Of a DNA stretch of 64,000 nt, positions 1 to 6,841 are shown piece by piece. The position numbers and the translations under genes were made by a program. Where the stretch lies: the NCBI GenBank assembly GCA_964464625.1, contig CAYXKD010000006.1:1-64000 (forward strand), read 5' to 3'. The stretch comes from JAAZIN01 sp964464625 (GTDB lineage: Bacteria; Bacillota; Dethiobacteria; DTU022). The notes beneath the pieces were generated by a model. It did no database searches. It was not told the DNA's origin and saw only the letters and a list, made by a program, of their open reading frames with translations. The first letter of the stretch is position 1. Every line of letters starts with the position of its first letter.

Positions 1-66
1 GCCGCTCCTGTTGGCCTGTTTTATTTCTTTATGCCTTTCTATGCGATTGCCCTGAACAACCCTTGA
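1..66 (+). other. possible 3' end of an upstream reading frame
   Basis: The first frame is open from the window edge to a TGA at 64-66 and encodes about 21 mostly hydrophobic residues, which would suit the tail of a membrane protein. It is too short to identify, and the other two frames are also open for similar lengths. It is listed only because the window starts mid-context. A promoter candidate follows it, so it need not belong to the his operon. Confidence 0.2.
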
Positions 67-72
67 TGTTCC

Positions 73-101
73 TTGCCTCCCGCAGGGGGACATGTTAAAA
101 T
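73..101 (+). promoter_or_regulatory. candidate sigma-A promoter of the his operon
   Basis: TTGCCT at 73-78 and TAAAAT at 96-101 are separated by exactly 17 bases, about 45 bases before the hisD start. The -10 matches the consensus in five of six positions and the -35 in four of six. If real, hisD is the first gene of this transcript and the earlier pathway genes lie elsewhere. No T-box or other leader fits in the short space. Confidence 0.4.
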
Positions 102-146
102 ACGCCTGAGCTGATTGCCAGTAATTATCATGATGGGAGTGGATCT

Positions 147-1433
147 ATGCTTCTGCCTCTGTACGATTCACCCGATTCCTACTTGAAGGAAGGGAAATCT
201 TTTAACCTTGACGATTACGCTGCAGAGAGAGAAAGGGTCTGTCAGATCATCGCTGCGGTGCGCCGGCGGGGAGATTGCGCTGTTAAAGAGTATACTGCGC
301 TCTACGACGGTGTCGATATAAGTGATCTGCGGGTCAGTGAAGCCGAATTTGAAAGAGCCGGAAAGGCTGTGGAGCCTTCCATTCTGGAGGCGCTGCGGGA
401 GGCGAAAAAAAATATTGAGGCTTTTCACCGCCGCCAGCTGCAATCATCCTGGTGGGAGAGCGGCCCTGGTTGCATCACCGGGCAGCGCATCCGGCCGCTG
501 CGCTCAGTGGGCGCCTATGTTCCGGGGGGTACGGCGGCTTATCCCTCATCTGTTCTGATGACGGTGCTGCCGGCGCAGGTGGCGGGGGTTAAGGAAATTT
601 ATCTATGTACACCGCCGGGGTCGCAGGGGGTGGTGCATCCCCTGACACTGCTGGCTGCCCGCGAGGCCGGTGCTGCCGCTGTCTTCAAGGCCGGCGGTGC
701 CCAGGCGATTGCCGCCCTGGCCTGCGGTACCGAAACCGTTCCCGCAGTATCGAAAATTGTCGGACCGGGGAACATCTATGTCACTCTGGCGAAGCGTGAG
801 CTTTACGGCTGCGTGGGAATCGATCTGCTTGCCGGTCCCAGCGAGATTGTGGTGGTGGCCGATGGAGGGGCTAACGCAGTCTATGTTGCCGCCGATCTGA
901 TCTCCCAGGCGGAGCACGACATACTGGCCCGTCCTGTTTTGATCACCACCTCGGAGGAGCTGATCCGGCAAGTGAGGCGGGAGTTGCAGGAACAACTCCG
1001 GGAGCTTCCGCGGCGCGAAATTGCCCGCCGTTCGCTGGAGGAACAGGGAGCTGTTTTGCTTGTGGACACCCTGGAGGCAGCCTGGCAGGCGGTTAATGCG
1101 CTGGCTCCGGAGCACCTTGAGCTGCAGATCGACCATCCCTGGTCCCACCTCGATGCCATCGAGAACGCCGGGGCTGTTTTCATCGGGCCCTGCAGCCCCG
1201 AAGCGCTGGGCGATTACTGGGCAGGTTCAAACCATGTGCTCCCCACGGGGGGGACGGCGCGTTATGCTTCTCCCCTGGGTGTGGGAGATTTTATGAAAAG
1301 CACTCATTTTGTTTACTACAGCGCGGCGGCGCTCGCCGGGGCGGCGCCGCAGATCGAGAGGCTGGCGCGGGCAGAGGGGCTGGAAGGTCACGCCCGGGCT
1401 GTTGCCTTGAGGAGGCATGATGATGAAGCGTGA
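147..1433 (+). CDS. hisD: histidinol dehydrogenase
   Basis: HisD carries out the last two steps of histidine synthesis, oxidising L-histidinol to histidinal and then to histidine with two NAD+; it is a cytosolic zinc enzyme. The 428 residues are full length for the family. Visible signatures include GGTAAYPSSVLMT, GPGNIYVTLAK, DLLAGPSEIVVVAD and ALAPEHLELQ, the last holding the catalytic Glu-His pair. The ATG at 147 follows a GGGAGTGGA ribosome-binding site. Its end overlaps the start of hisB, so the two are probably translationally coupled. Identification is secure. Confidence 0.97.
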   Translation: MLLPLYDSPDSYLKEGKSFNLDDYAAERERVCQIIAAVRRRGDCAVKEYTALYDGVDISDLRVSEAEFERAGKAVEPSILEALREAKKNIEAFHRRQLQSSWWESGPGCITGQRIRPLRSVGAYVPGGTAAYPSSVLMTVLPAQVAGVKEIYLCTPPGSQGVVHPLTLLAAREAGAAAVFKAGGAQAIAALACGTETVPAVSKIVGPGNIYVTLAKRELYGCVGIDLLAGPSEIVVVADGGANAVYVAADLISQAEHDILARPVLITTSEELIRQVRRELQEQLRELPRREIARRSLEEQGAVLLVDTLEAAWQAVNALAPEHLELQIDHPWSHLDAIENAGAVFIGPCSPEALGDYWAGSNHVLPTGGTARYASPLGVGDFMKSTHFVYYSAAALAGAAPQIERLARAEGLEGHARAVALRRHDDEA

Positions 1434-2013
1434 AGCAACTGTACAGCGCACCACCCTGGAGACGGCGGTGGAGCTCGGGCTGCACCTTGACGGCGGCGGC
1501 AAGGCTGATCTGAAAACAGGGCTGCCTTTTCTTGAGCATATGCTGACGCTCTGGTGCCGCCACGGTTTTTTTGACCTGCGTATCCGGGCCGAAGGGGATA
1601 TTGAGGTGGAACCTCATCACCTGGTGGAGGATATCGGACTTTGCCTGGGAAGAACTTTTTACCAGGCCCTGGGAGAAAAGCGGGGGATCAGGCGTTACGG
1701 ATTCAGTGCGGTGCCCATGGATGATGCCCTTGTCTTTGCCGTTGCCGATCTTTCCGGCCGTCCCTACCTGCATTACGGGATAGAGCTGCCTGCCGGGCTG
1801 GTGGGGACCATGGATGGAGAGCTTTTTGAAGAATTTTGGCGTGCTTTTGTCAACGAAGGCCGCCTGAACCTGCATCTGAAGATGAGCCACGGGCGCAACA
1901 AACACCATATTATCGAAGCCTCTTACAAGGCGGCGGGGCGGGCCCTGGGCGAAGCCTCTTCAAAGGTGGAGGGCTTTGACGGTGTTCTCTCCACCAAGGG
2001 ACGGCTGGAGTGA
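1423..2013 (+). CDS. hisB: imidazoleglycerol-phosphate dehydratase
   Basis: HisB dehydrates imidazole glycerol phosphate to imidazole acetol phosphate, using a di-manganese centre. The two metal-binding histidine clusters are visible: VEPHHLVEDIG, and NKHHIIEASYKA near the C-terminus. The length of about 196 residues is that of the monofunctional bacterial enzyme, with no phosphatase domain. Three ATGs stand in a row at 1417, 1420 and 1423. The third has the best spacing (7 bases) from GGAGG at 1411-1415, so I chose it. The gene overlaps the end of hisD. The usual next gene, hisH, is missing: hisA follows directly. Confidence 0.96.
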   Translation: MKREATVQRTTLETAVELGLHLDGGGKADLKTGLPFLEHMLTLWCRHGFFDLRIRAEGDIEVEPHHLVEDIGLCLGRTFYQALGEKRGIRRYGFSAVPMDDALVFAVADLSGRPYLHYGIELPAGLVGTMDGELFEEFWRAFVNEGRLNLHLKMSHGRNKHHIIEASYKAAGRALGEASSKVEGFDGVLSTKGRLE

Positions 2014-2023
2014 GGTGCCGGTG

Positions 2024-2749
2024 ATGACAGTGACGGTGATTCCGGCAATCGATCTGAAAGGGGGACGCTGCGTCCGCCTGGTACAGGGCGATCCCGGCCG
2101 CGAGACCGTGTACAGCGACGATCCTGTGGCGATGGCCCGGCAGTGGGAGCGGCTCGGCGCCAAACTGCTACACCTGGTTGATCTGGAGGGAGCCTTTACC
2201 GGGGATTCAGTTCACGGCAGCGTCATTAAAGAGATAGTTGACTCCATTGCGATTCCCCTTCAACTGGGCGGTGGGATTCGCTCCCGCGAGGCGGTGCAGC
2301 AGGCGCTGGATGCAGGTATTGCCCGGGTAATTCTGGGGACCCTTATCGTGGAGCAGCCGGAGCTCGGGGCCAGGCTGGCTGCGGAATTCAGTGGCAGGCT
2401 TCTTGGCGGAATAGATGCCCGTGATGGAAGAGTGGCGGTGCGGGGCTGGAGAGGGCAGACTGAAATAAAGGCGGTGGAGCTGGCGCGCCGGGTGGAGCAG
2501 TGGGGGATTGGCGAAATTGTGTACACCGATACACAGAAGGACGGCACCCTTGGCGGGCCAAATTTGCAGGGGCTGGAGGAAATACTCGAGGCCAGCCAGC
2601 TTAAAGTTATCGCTGCGGGGGGGATCGCTACGCTGGAGGACCTGCTGGCGCTGAAATCCTACGCCCCGCGGGTGAGCGGCGTGATTATGGGACAGGCGCT
2701 TTATACCGGGCGCATTGCCCTGCCGGAGGCGATTGCCGCACTGGCCTGA
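2024..2749 (+). CDS. hisA: ProFAR isomerase
   Basis: HisA is a (beta-alpha)8-barrel isomerase that opens the ribose ring of ProFAR to give PRFAR. The N-terminal IPAIDLKGGRCVRLVQGD with its catalytic Asp, and YTDTQKDGTLGG with the second catalytic Asp, distinguish it from HisF. I start it at ATG 2024, which gives the expected 241 residues; the frame is open further upstream but that stretch does not resemble the family. In related clusters hisF, a paralogous barrel, follows immediately. Here about 95 bases without a gene separate hisA from hisI. Confidence 0.95.
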   Translation: MTVTVIPAIDLKGGRCVRLVQGDPGRETVYSDDPVAMARQWERLGAKLLHLVDLEGAFTGDSVHGSVIKEIVDSIAIPLQLGGGIRSREAVQQALDAGIARVILGTLIVEQPELGARLAAEFSGRLLGGIDARDGRVAVRGWRGQTEIKAVELARRVEQWGIGEIVYTDTQKDGTLGGPNLQGLEEILEASQLKVIAAGGIATLEDLLALKSYAPRVSGVIMGQALYTGRIALPEAIAALA

Positions 2750-2844
2750 TTATTATACGGCAGATAAAGATTTCCCCTTTCAACTGTCTGGATCAGGGGG
2801 CGGCCCTTTCACGGCACTGGATTAACAATGGAGGTTACATTTCA

Positions 2845-3255
2845 ATGCCAAATAACAATATTACTCATGGGGAAGAGGGCAACACACTATCCATAGATGA
2901 GCTAAAATATGATACCGCCGGTCTTATCCCCGCGGTGATCCAGGACAGCAGCGACGGCGCCGTGCTCATGCTGGGGTATATGAACAGGGAATCGCTGCGG
3001 AGGACCATTAAGAGCGGACGCGTCTGCTTCTGGAGCCGCAGCCGCAGCCAGTTTTGGCTGAAAGGGGAGAGCTCGGGCAATTATTTTACCCTTCGCTCCA
3101 TTTGCACCGATTGCGACGCCGATGCGCTGCTGGTCAGGGTAACCGTCGAGGGGTCGGGAGTTGCCTGCCATACGGGGCGCCGCTCCTGCTTTTTCAATTT
3201 GCTGCCCCAGGCGGAAAAAGGTTTTGCTGAGGGCGGGGGCTGTGCCGATGATTGA
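2845..3255 (+). CDS. hisI: phosphoribosyl-AMP cyclohydrolase
   Basis: HisI opens the adenine ring of phosphoribosyl-AMP, the third step of histidine synthesis, and needs Zn2+ and Mg2+. The family core is present: WSRSRSQFWLKGESSG, the Mg-binding CTDCDADALL and the zinc cysteine region VACHTGRRSCFF. At 136 residues it is the single-domain form; no HisE pyrophosphohydrolase domain is fused and no hisE follows. GGAGG lies a few bases upstream of the ATG at 2845. Its stop overlaps the start of the phosphatase gene. Confidence 0.95.
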   Translation: MPNNNITHGEEGNTLSIDELKYDTAGLIPAVIQDSSDGAVLMLGYMNRESLRRTIKSGRVCFWSRSRSQFWLKGESSGNYFTLRSICTDCDADALLVRVTVEGSGVACHTGRRSCFFNLLPQAEKGFAEGGGCADD

Positions 3256-4060
3256 TTACCATATGCATACGCCGCTCTGCCATCATGCCACCGGTTCTCC
3301 TGCAGAGTATCTTGAGGTTGCCCGGCAGAAGGGAATCGGGGAGATCGGCTTTGCCGACCACTATCCGCTAGGCCTCTTAGGGGTGCAGCAGCACTCCCCT
3401 GTAACCATGTCTCCCGGTGAACTTTCCGGATATATCAACGAGATCAGGGCGCTGGCAGCGGATGAGAAGGAGATCACCGTCAGGCTGGGCATCGAGGTGG
3501 ATTACATTCCCGGCAAAGAGGAAACCCTGGCGGAACTTCTGCCCCGCGAGCCCTTTGATTATATCATCGGCTCTATTCACTTCATGGGAGACTGGGATTT
3601 TACACATCCCCGGCACGCTGCGCTGTACAACAGTTCCGATCTGGGACAAATTTATAGTCGTTACTTTGAGCTTTTGTGGCAGGCCTGTAGCAGCGGCCTT
3701 TTTGATATTATGGGCCATATAGATGTGGTCAAAAAATTTGGCCACAGGCTCCCTGATGAGGCAATGGAGTTCTACTGGCAGCGTACAGCCTCTATTTTGA
3801 AAAAGAATGATCTATGTTTTGAGCTGAACACCGCGGGCCGGGCGGCGCCGGCTGCCGAATTCTACCCGGGGAGGCGCTTGCTGGAGCTTTGCAGCCGCAA
3901 GGAAGTGCCGGTGACCCTGGGCTCGGACGCCCACGGGCCGGAGCAGGTGGGACGCTACTTTGATGACGCCCTGGCGCTGTTGCATGATGTGGGTTACCGC
4001 GAGCTGGCCGTTTTTTCCCGGCGGCAGCGAAACTTCATCCCCCTTGAAAGAGAGAAGTGA
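3248..4060 (+). CDS. hisK: histidinol-phosphatase, PHP family
   Basis: This is a PHP-superfamily phosphoesterase, the Firmicute type of histidinol-phosphatase that removes phosphate from histidinol phosphate just before HisD acts. The metal-binding DYHMHTPLCHH at the N-terminus, FADHYP, GSIHF and GSDAHGPEQVG near the C-terminus are all present. I start it at ATG 3248, overlapping hisI by eight bases, which gives 270 residues; the frame extends further upstream but that part is antisense-like hisI sequence. Its position in the his operon supports the substrate assignment over other PHP enzymes. Confidence 0.9.
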   Translation: MIDYHMHTPLCHHATGSPAEYLEVARQKGIGEIGFADHYPLGLLGVQQHSPVTMSPGELSGYINEIRALAADEKEITVRLGIEVDYIPGKEETLAELLPREPFDYIIGSIHFMGDWDFTHPRHAALYNSSDLGQIYSRYFELLWQACSSGLFDIMGHIDVVKKFGHRLPDEAMEFYWQRTASILKKNDLCFELNTAGRAAPAAEFYPGRRLLELCSRKEVPVTLGSDAHGPEQVGRYFDDALALLHDVGYRELAVFSRRQRNFIPLEREK

Positions 4061-4092
4061 GTTTTAGTCCGGGCGGGGGAGCTGAAACTCAC
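4057..4092 (+). terminator. hairpin at the end of the his operon
   Basis: An 11-base-pair stem (GTGAGTTTTAG at 4057-4067 with CTGAAACTCAC at 4082-4092, one G-U pair) encloses a 14-base loop and overlaps the hisK stop codon. No T-run follows, so it is not a classic intrinsic terminator. It could act with Rho or simply protect the mRNA 3' end. Confidence 0.4.
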
Positions 4093-4112
4093 GTATTGAT
4101 TCAGGAATTTAT

Positions 4113-4141
4113 CTGCAATTATTATTTTGCTTTGCTATAAT
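4113..4141 (+). promoter_or_regulatory. candidate sigma-A promoter of secDF
   Basis: A perfect TATAAT at 4136-4141 is preceded by TG one base upstream (extended -10). A weak -35, CTGCAA at 4113-4118, lies 17 bases before it. The site is about 45 bases upstream of the secD start and separates the his and sec transcripts. Confidence 0.55.
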
Positions 4142-4185
4142 AGAGCAGGCTTATATTTTAGAAATCTGCGGGAAGGTGGTCAACT

Positions 4186-5478
4186 TTGAGGCCAAAACAG
4201 AAGATCAAGCCGGGCCGGCTGCTCTTATTTATGGGGATTTGTTTATTTCTTGCGGCCTCGGCATTTTTTGTTTCACAGATTGCATTGAGAACGGAAACAG
4301 GCAAGAAGATGACAGCATGGACCGGCAGGGAGGATCTGGGGATTAAGCGCGGTCTTGATATCGCCGGGGGGCTTTATGTGCTCCTCGAGGCGGTGGAGAC
4401 GGGCGATGCCGAGGTCGATGCCGATGCTATTGAGAGGACAGCAGCAGTGATCCGCATGCGGGTCGATGATCTCGGTGTGGCTGAACCGGTGATTGTGCCG
4501 CAGGGCGATAAACGGATCCGCATAGAACTGCCCGATATTAAAAACCCCGAGGAGGCGCGCGAGATCATCGGGCGCACCGCCAGGCTATCCTTTGTGGGGC
4601 CAGATGGCCAGGAGATCCTCACCGGTGCCAACCTGCGCCAGGCCCAGGCGATGCGCGATCCCAGCGGACATGAGCCCAACCCCTTTGTCTCCCTGGAATT
4701 TGATGATGAGGGCTCTCGCCTTTTTGCCGAAGCCACGGGCAAGTTTCTCAGGCAGCCCATAGCTATTGTCCTGGACGGTGAGTCTATCTCCATGCCCACA
4801 GTGGAGAGTGTGATCACCGACGGCAAGGCCAGGATTACCAGCCCCCGGTTTGATTTTGAAGAGGCGGCCAGACTGGCATTGCTGCTGCGCAGCGGCTCTC
4901 TGCCGGTGGAGCTGCGCGAACTGGAATCCCGGCTTGTGGGGCCCACCCTGGGCGAGCAGACCATGAAGATCAGCGTCTATGCTGCCGCTGCCGGCCTGGC
5001 TGCGGTGCTTCTCTTCATGCTGTTCTATTACCGGTTCGCCGGTTTTGTTGCTGATGTTGCTCTGCTCTTCTACCTGATGCTTGTCCTGGGGGTGCTCATG
5101 CTGCTGCCGACAACGCTAACTTTGCCGGGCATGGCCGGTCTGATCCTCTCCATAGGCATGGCTGTTGACGCCAATGTGATCATCTTTGAGCGGATCAAGG
5201 AGGAGCTCCTCTCCGGGCGCACCGTCCGCAGCGCTATGGAAAGCGGTTTTAAACGGGCGTACCAGACTATTCTCGACTCAAATGTGACTACAATCATCGC
5301 CACCATTGTTCTCTTTGCCCTGGCCAGCGGTCCGGTGCGCGGTTTTGCAGTAACGCTGTTTATTGGTGTTCTCAGCAGCATGTTTACTGCAATCACCTTG
5401 ACGCGCGCCCTGATGCGCCTTGCATTTAAGGCCGGGTTGATGCAAAGCGGCAGCTACGTGGGGGTGAAATCAGTATGA
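4186..5478 (+). CDS. secD: protein translocase subunit SecD
   Basis: SecD is a membrane subunit that works with SecF to pull exported proteins out of the SecYEG channel using the proton gradient. An N-terminal membrane segment is followed by the GLDIAGGLYVLLE family signature, the extracytoplasmic head, and five hydrophobic segments from about residue 260 on, including SIGMAVDANVIIFERIKEE. The 430 residues are normal for Firmicutes. The start is TTG 4186 behind GGAAGGTGG. The stop overlaps the secF ATG (ATGA), implying coupled translation. Confidence 0.95.
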   Translation: MRPKQKIKPGRLLLFMGICLFLAASAFFVSQIALRTETGKKMTAWTGREDLGIKRGLDIAGGLYVLLEAVETGDAEVDADAIERTAAVIRMRVDDLGVAEPVIVPQGDKRIRIELPDIKNPEEAREIIGRTARLSFVGPDGQEILTGANLRQAQAMRDPSGHEPNPFVSLEFDDEGSRLFAEATGKFLRQPIAIVLDGESISMPTVESVITDGKARITSPRFDFEEAARLALLLRSGSLPVELRELESRLVGPTLGEQTMKISVYAAAAGLAAVLLFMLFYYRFAGFVADVALLFYLMLVLGVLMLLPTTLTLPGMAGLILSIGMAVDANVIIFERIKEELLSGRTVRSAMESGFKRAYQTILDSNVTTIIATIVLFALASGPVRGFAVTLFIGVLSSMFTAITLTRALMRLAFKAGLMQSGSYVGVKSV

Positions 5479-6398
5479 TTGCCTTTGTCCGCAACCGGCG
5501 CATTCCTTATACTTTGTCGATAATTCTGATTCTGGCAGGTGTGCTCTCCCTGATATTTTCAGGGCTGAACCTGGGCATCGATTTTGCCGGGGGAACGGTT
5601 TTGCATCTCAGCCTGGATACCTCCTTCACTCTTGACGAGGTGGAGGAGGTGGCCGGCAGATTTCCTGATCTGAAAGGTGCGGCGCTGCAGGTTGTCCAGG
5701 GGCGCGATCTGCAGGGGCAGGTAACCGCCGAAGGGGTGGTGATCAAGAGTTCCTTTATTGAAGAGGGGCGTCGCAACGCCATCCTGGCAGCTTTCAGGGA
5801 GCGCTGGCCCTCGCTGGGGCCGGAAGATCTGCGCGTGGAGAGCGTGGGCGGGGTGATCAGCGGTGAGCTGGCCCGCCAGGCCCTCATCGCCCTGGCTGTA
5901 GCCATTGGCGGAATGATCGCCTATATTACGATTCGCTTTGAATTCAAGTTCGCCCTGACTGCAATTGCAGCGCTGCTGCATGATATATTTATTATTGTGG
6001 CTATTTTTTCCCTGTTTAAGATCGAGGTGAACAGTCCTTTTGTCGCCGCATTGCTCACAGTGTTCGGTTATTCTGTAAATGATACCATCGTTATCTTCGA
6101 TCGGATCCGGGAAAATATGAAGATGAAAAAGAAAAAGGATTATAGCGAAGTGGTCGATCAGAGCATCAACCAAAGTCTTAGAAGGACCATTAATACATCG
6201 CTGACCACGCTCATTGTTCTGGCGGCACTGTTTGTAGGTTTCTACTATTTTATTGGCAGCTTTGATCTCATTGCTTTTGTCATCGCTCTTATTATCGGTG
6301 TGATGGTGGGGACCTATTCTTCCATATTTATCGCTGCTCCCCTCTGGCTGGATCTGAAGAATCTTGAATTCAGGCGGGCCCGGCGCCGCCTGGCATGA
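5475..6398 (+). CDS. secF: protein translocase subunit SecF
   Basis: SecF is the partner of SecD in the accessory translocon complex. It shows the first membrane segment, GLNLGIDFAGGTVLHL, a short periplasmic-type head and the C-terminal membrane domain with FGYSVNDTIVIFDRIREN, the conserved SecF motif. The 307 residues are a usual size. It starts inside the secD stop codon. The downstream gene is separated by about 90 bases. Confidence 0.95.
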   Translation: MIAFVRNRRIPYTLSIILILAGVLSLIFSGLNLGIDFAGGTVLHLSLDTSFTLDEVEEVAGRFPDLKGAALQVVQGRDLQGQVTAEGVVIKSSFIEEGRRNAILAAFRERWPSLGPEDLRVESVGGVISGELARQALIALAVAIGGMIAYITIRFEFKFALTAIAALLHDIFIIVAIFSLFKIEVNSPFVAALLTVFGYSVNDTIVIFDRIRENMKMKKKKDYSEVVDQSINQSLRRTINTSLTTLIVLAALFVGFYYFIGSFDLIAFVIALIIGVMVGTYSSIFIAAPLWLDLKNLEFRRARRRLA

Positions 6399-6490
6399 GC
6401 GGCATTTGCCTCAGAGGCGGGATATATTTGGCGTCAGCTCCGCAATAGGGCGCCTCCTGCTGGAGCATTAGGATTAAAGGAGTGAAGAAC

Positions 6491-6841
6491 ATGAGTTCAT
6501 TGTTTATCATTCTCGCGCTTCTTTTTAGCCTGATCATTGCAATAATCGCTGCAGCCAATCATCAGCCTGTTAATGTAAATTATATTTTTGGCCAGGCAGA
6601 GCTCTCGCTCATCGTCCTGATTATCGGAGCCGCCGCAACCGGCGCCCTTGTGATGGGCATGATTAGCCTTTACCGGGGTATCCGCAACGCAATGGTAATG
6701 CGCGGCGGGAAAAAGCACCAGGAGGAGCTTCAGCAGCGTCTGGACAAACTGGAGCAGGAGAAGATCTCCCTTAAGGAGGAGCTGAAGCGGTTGCAGGAGC
6801 CGGCAGGAGCTGTTGAAGAAAGAGGAGGAGAAGCCTCCTGA
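6491..6841 (+). CDS. LapA-like (DUF1049) membrane protein
   Basis: A small protein of about 116 residues has two hydrophobic segments (about residues 3-25 and 38-62), then a charged coiled-coil tail rich in Glu, Lys and Leu. This is the architecture of the LapA/YciS family. In Gammaproteobacteria LapA helps control lipopolysaccharide synthesis; the role of Firmicute members is not established, so I assign only the family. AAAGGAG at 6476-6482 points to ATG 6491 rather than the GTG at 6482, which lies in that site. Its stop codon overlaps the proposed start of recJ. Confidence 0.75.
   Translation: MSSLFIILALLFSLIIAIIAAANHQPVNVNYIFGQAELSLIVLIIGAAATGALVMGMISLYRGIRNAMVMRGGKKHQEELQQRLDKLEQEKISLKEELKRLQEPAGAVEERGGEAS
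6823..6840 (+). promoter_or_regulatory. ribosome-binding site that selects a CTG start for recJ
   Basis: AGGAGGAG at 6823-6830 lies 7 bases before CTG 6838-6840. No ATG, GTG or TTG occurs in the recJ frame between the upstream stop at 6814 and the TTG at 6928. Translation from the CTG adds 30 residues, including KRWNEP and ADELGILPAVARVL, that match the conserved N-terminus of RecJ. Confidence 0.65.

Noticed and set aside
2752..2844. Remnant of hisF between hisA and hisI
   Set aside because: I find no barrel motif or HisF-like codons in any frame of this short stretch.
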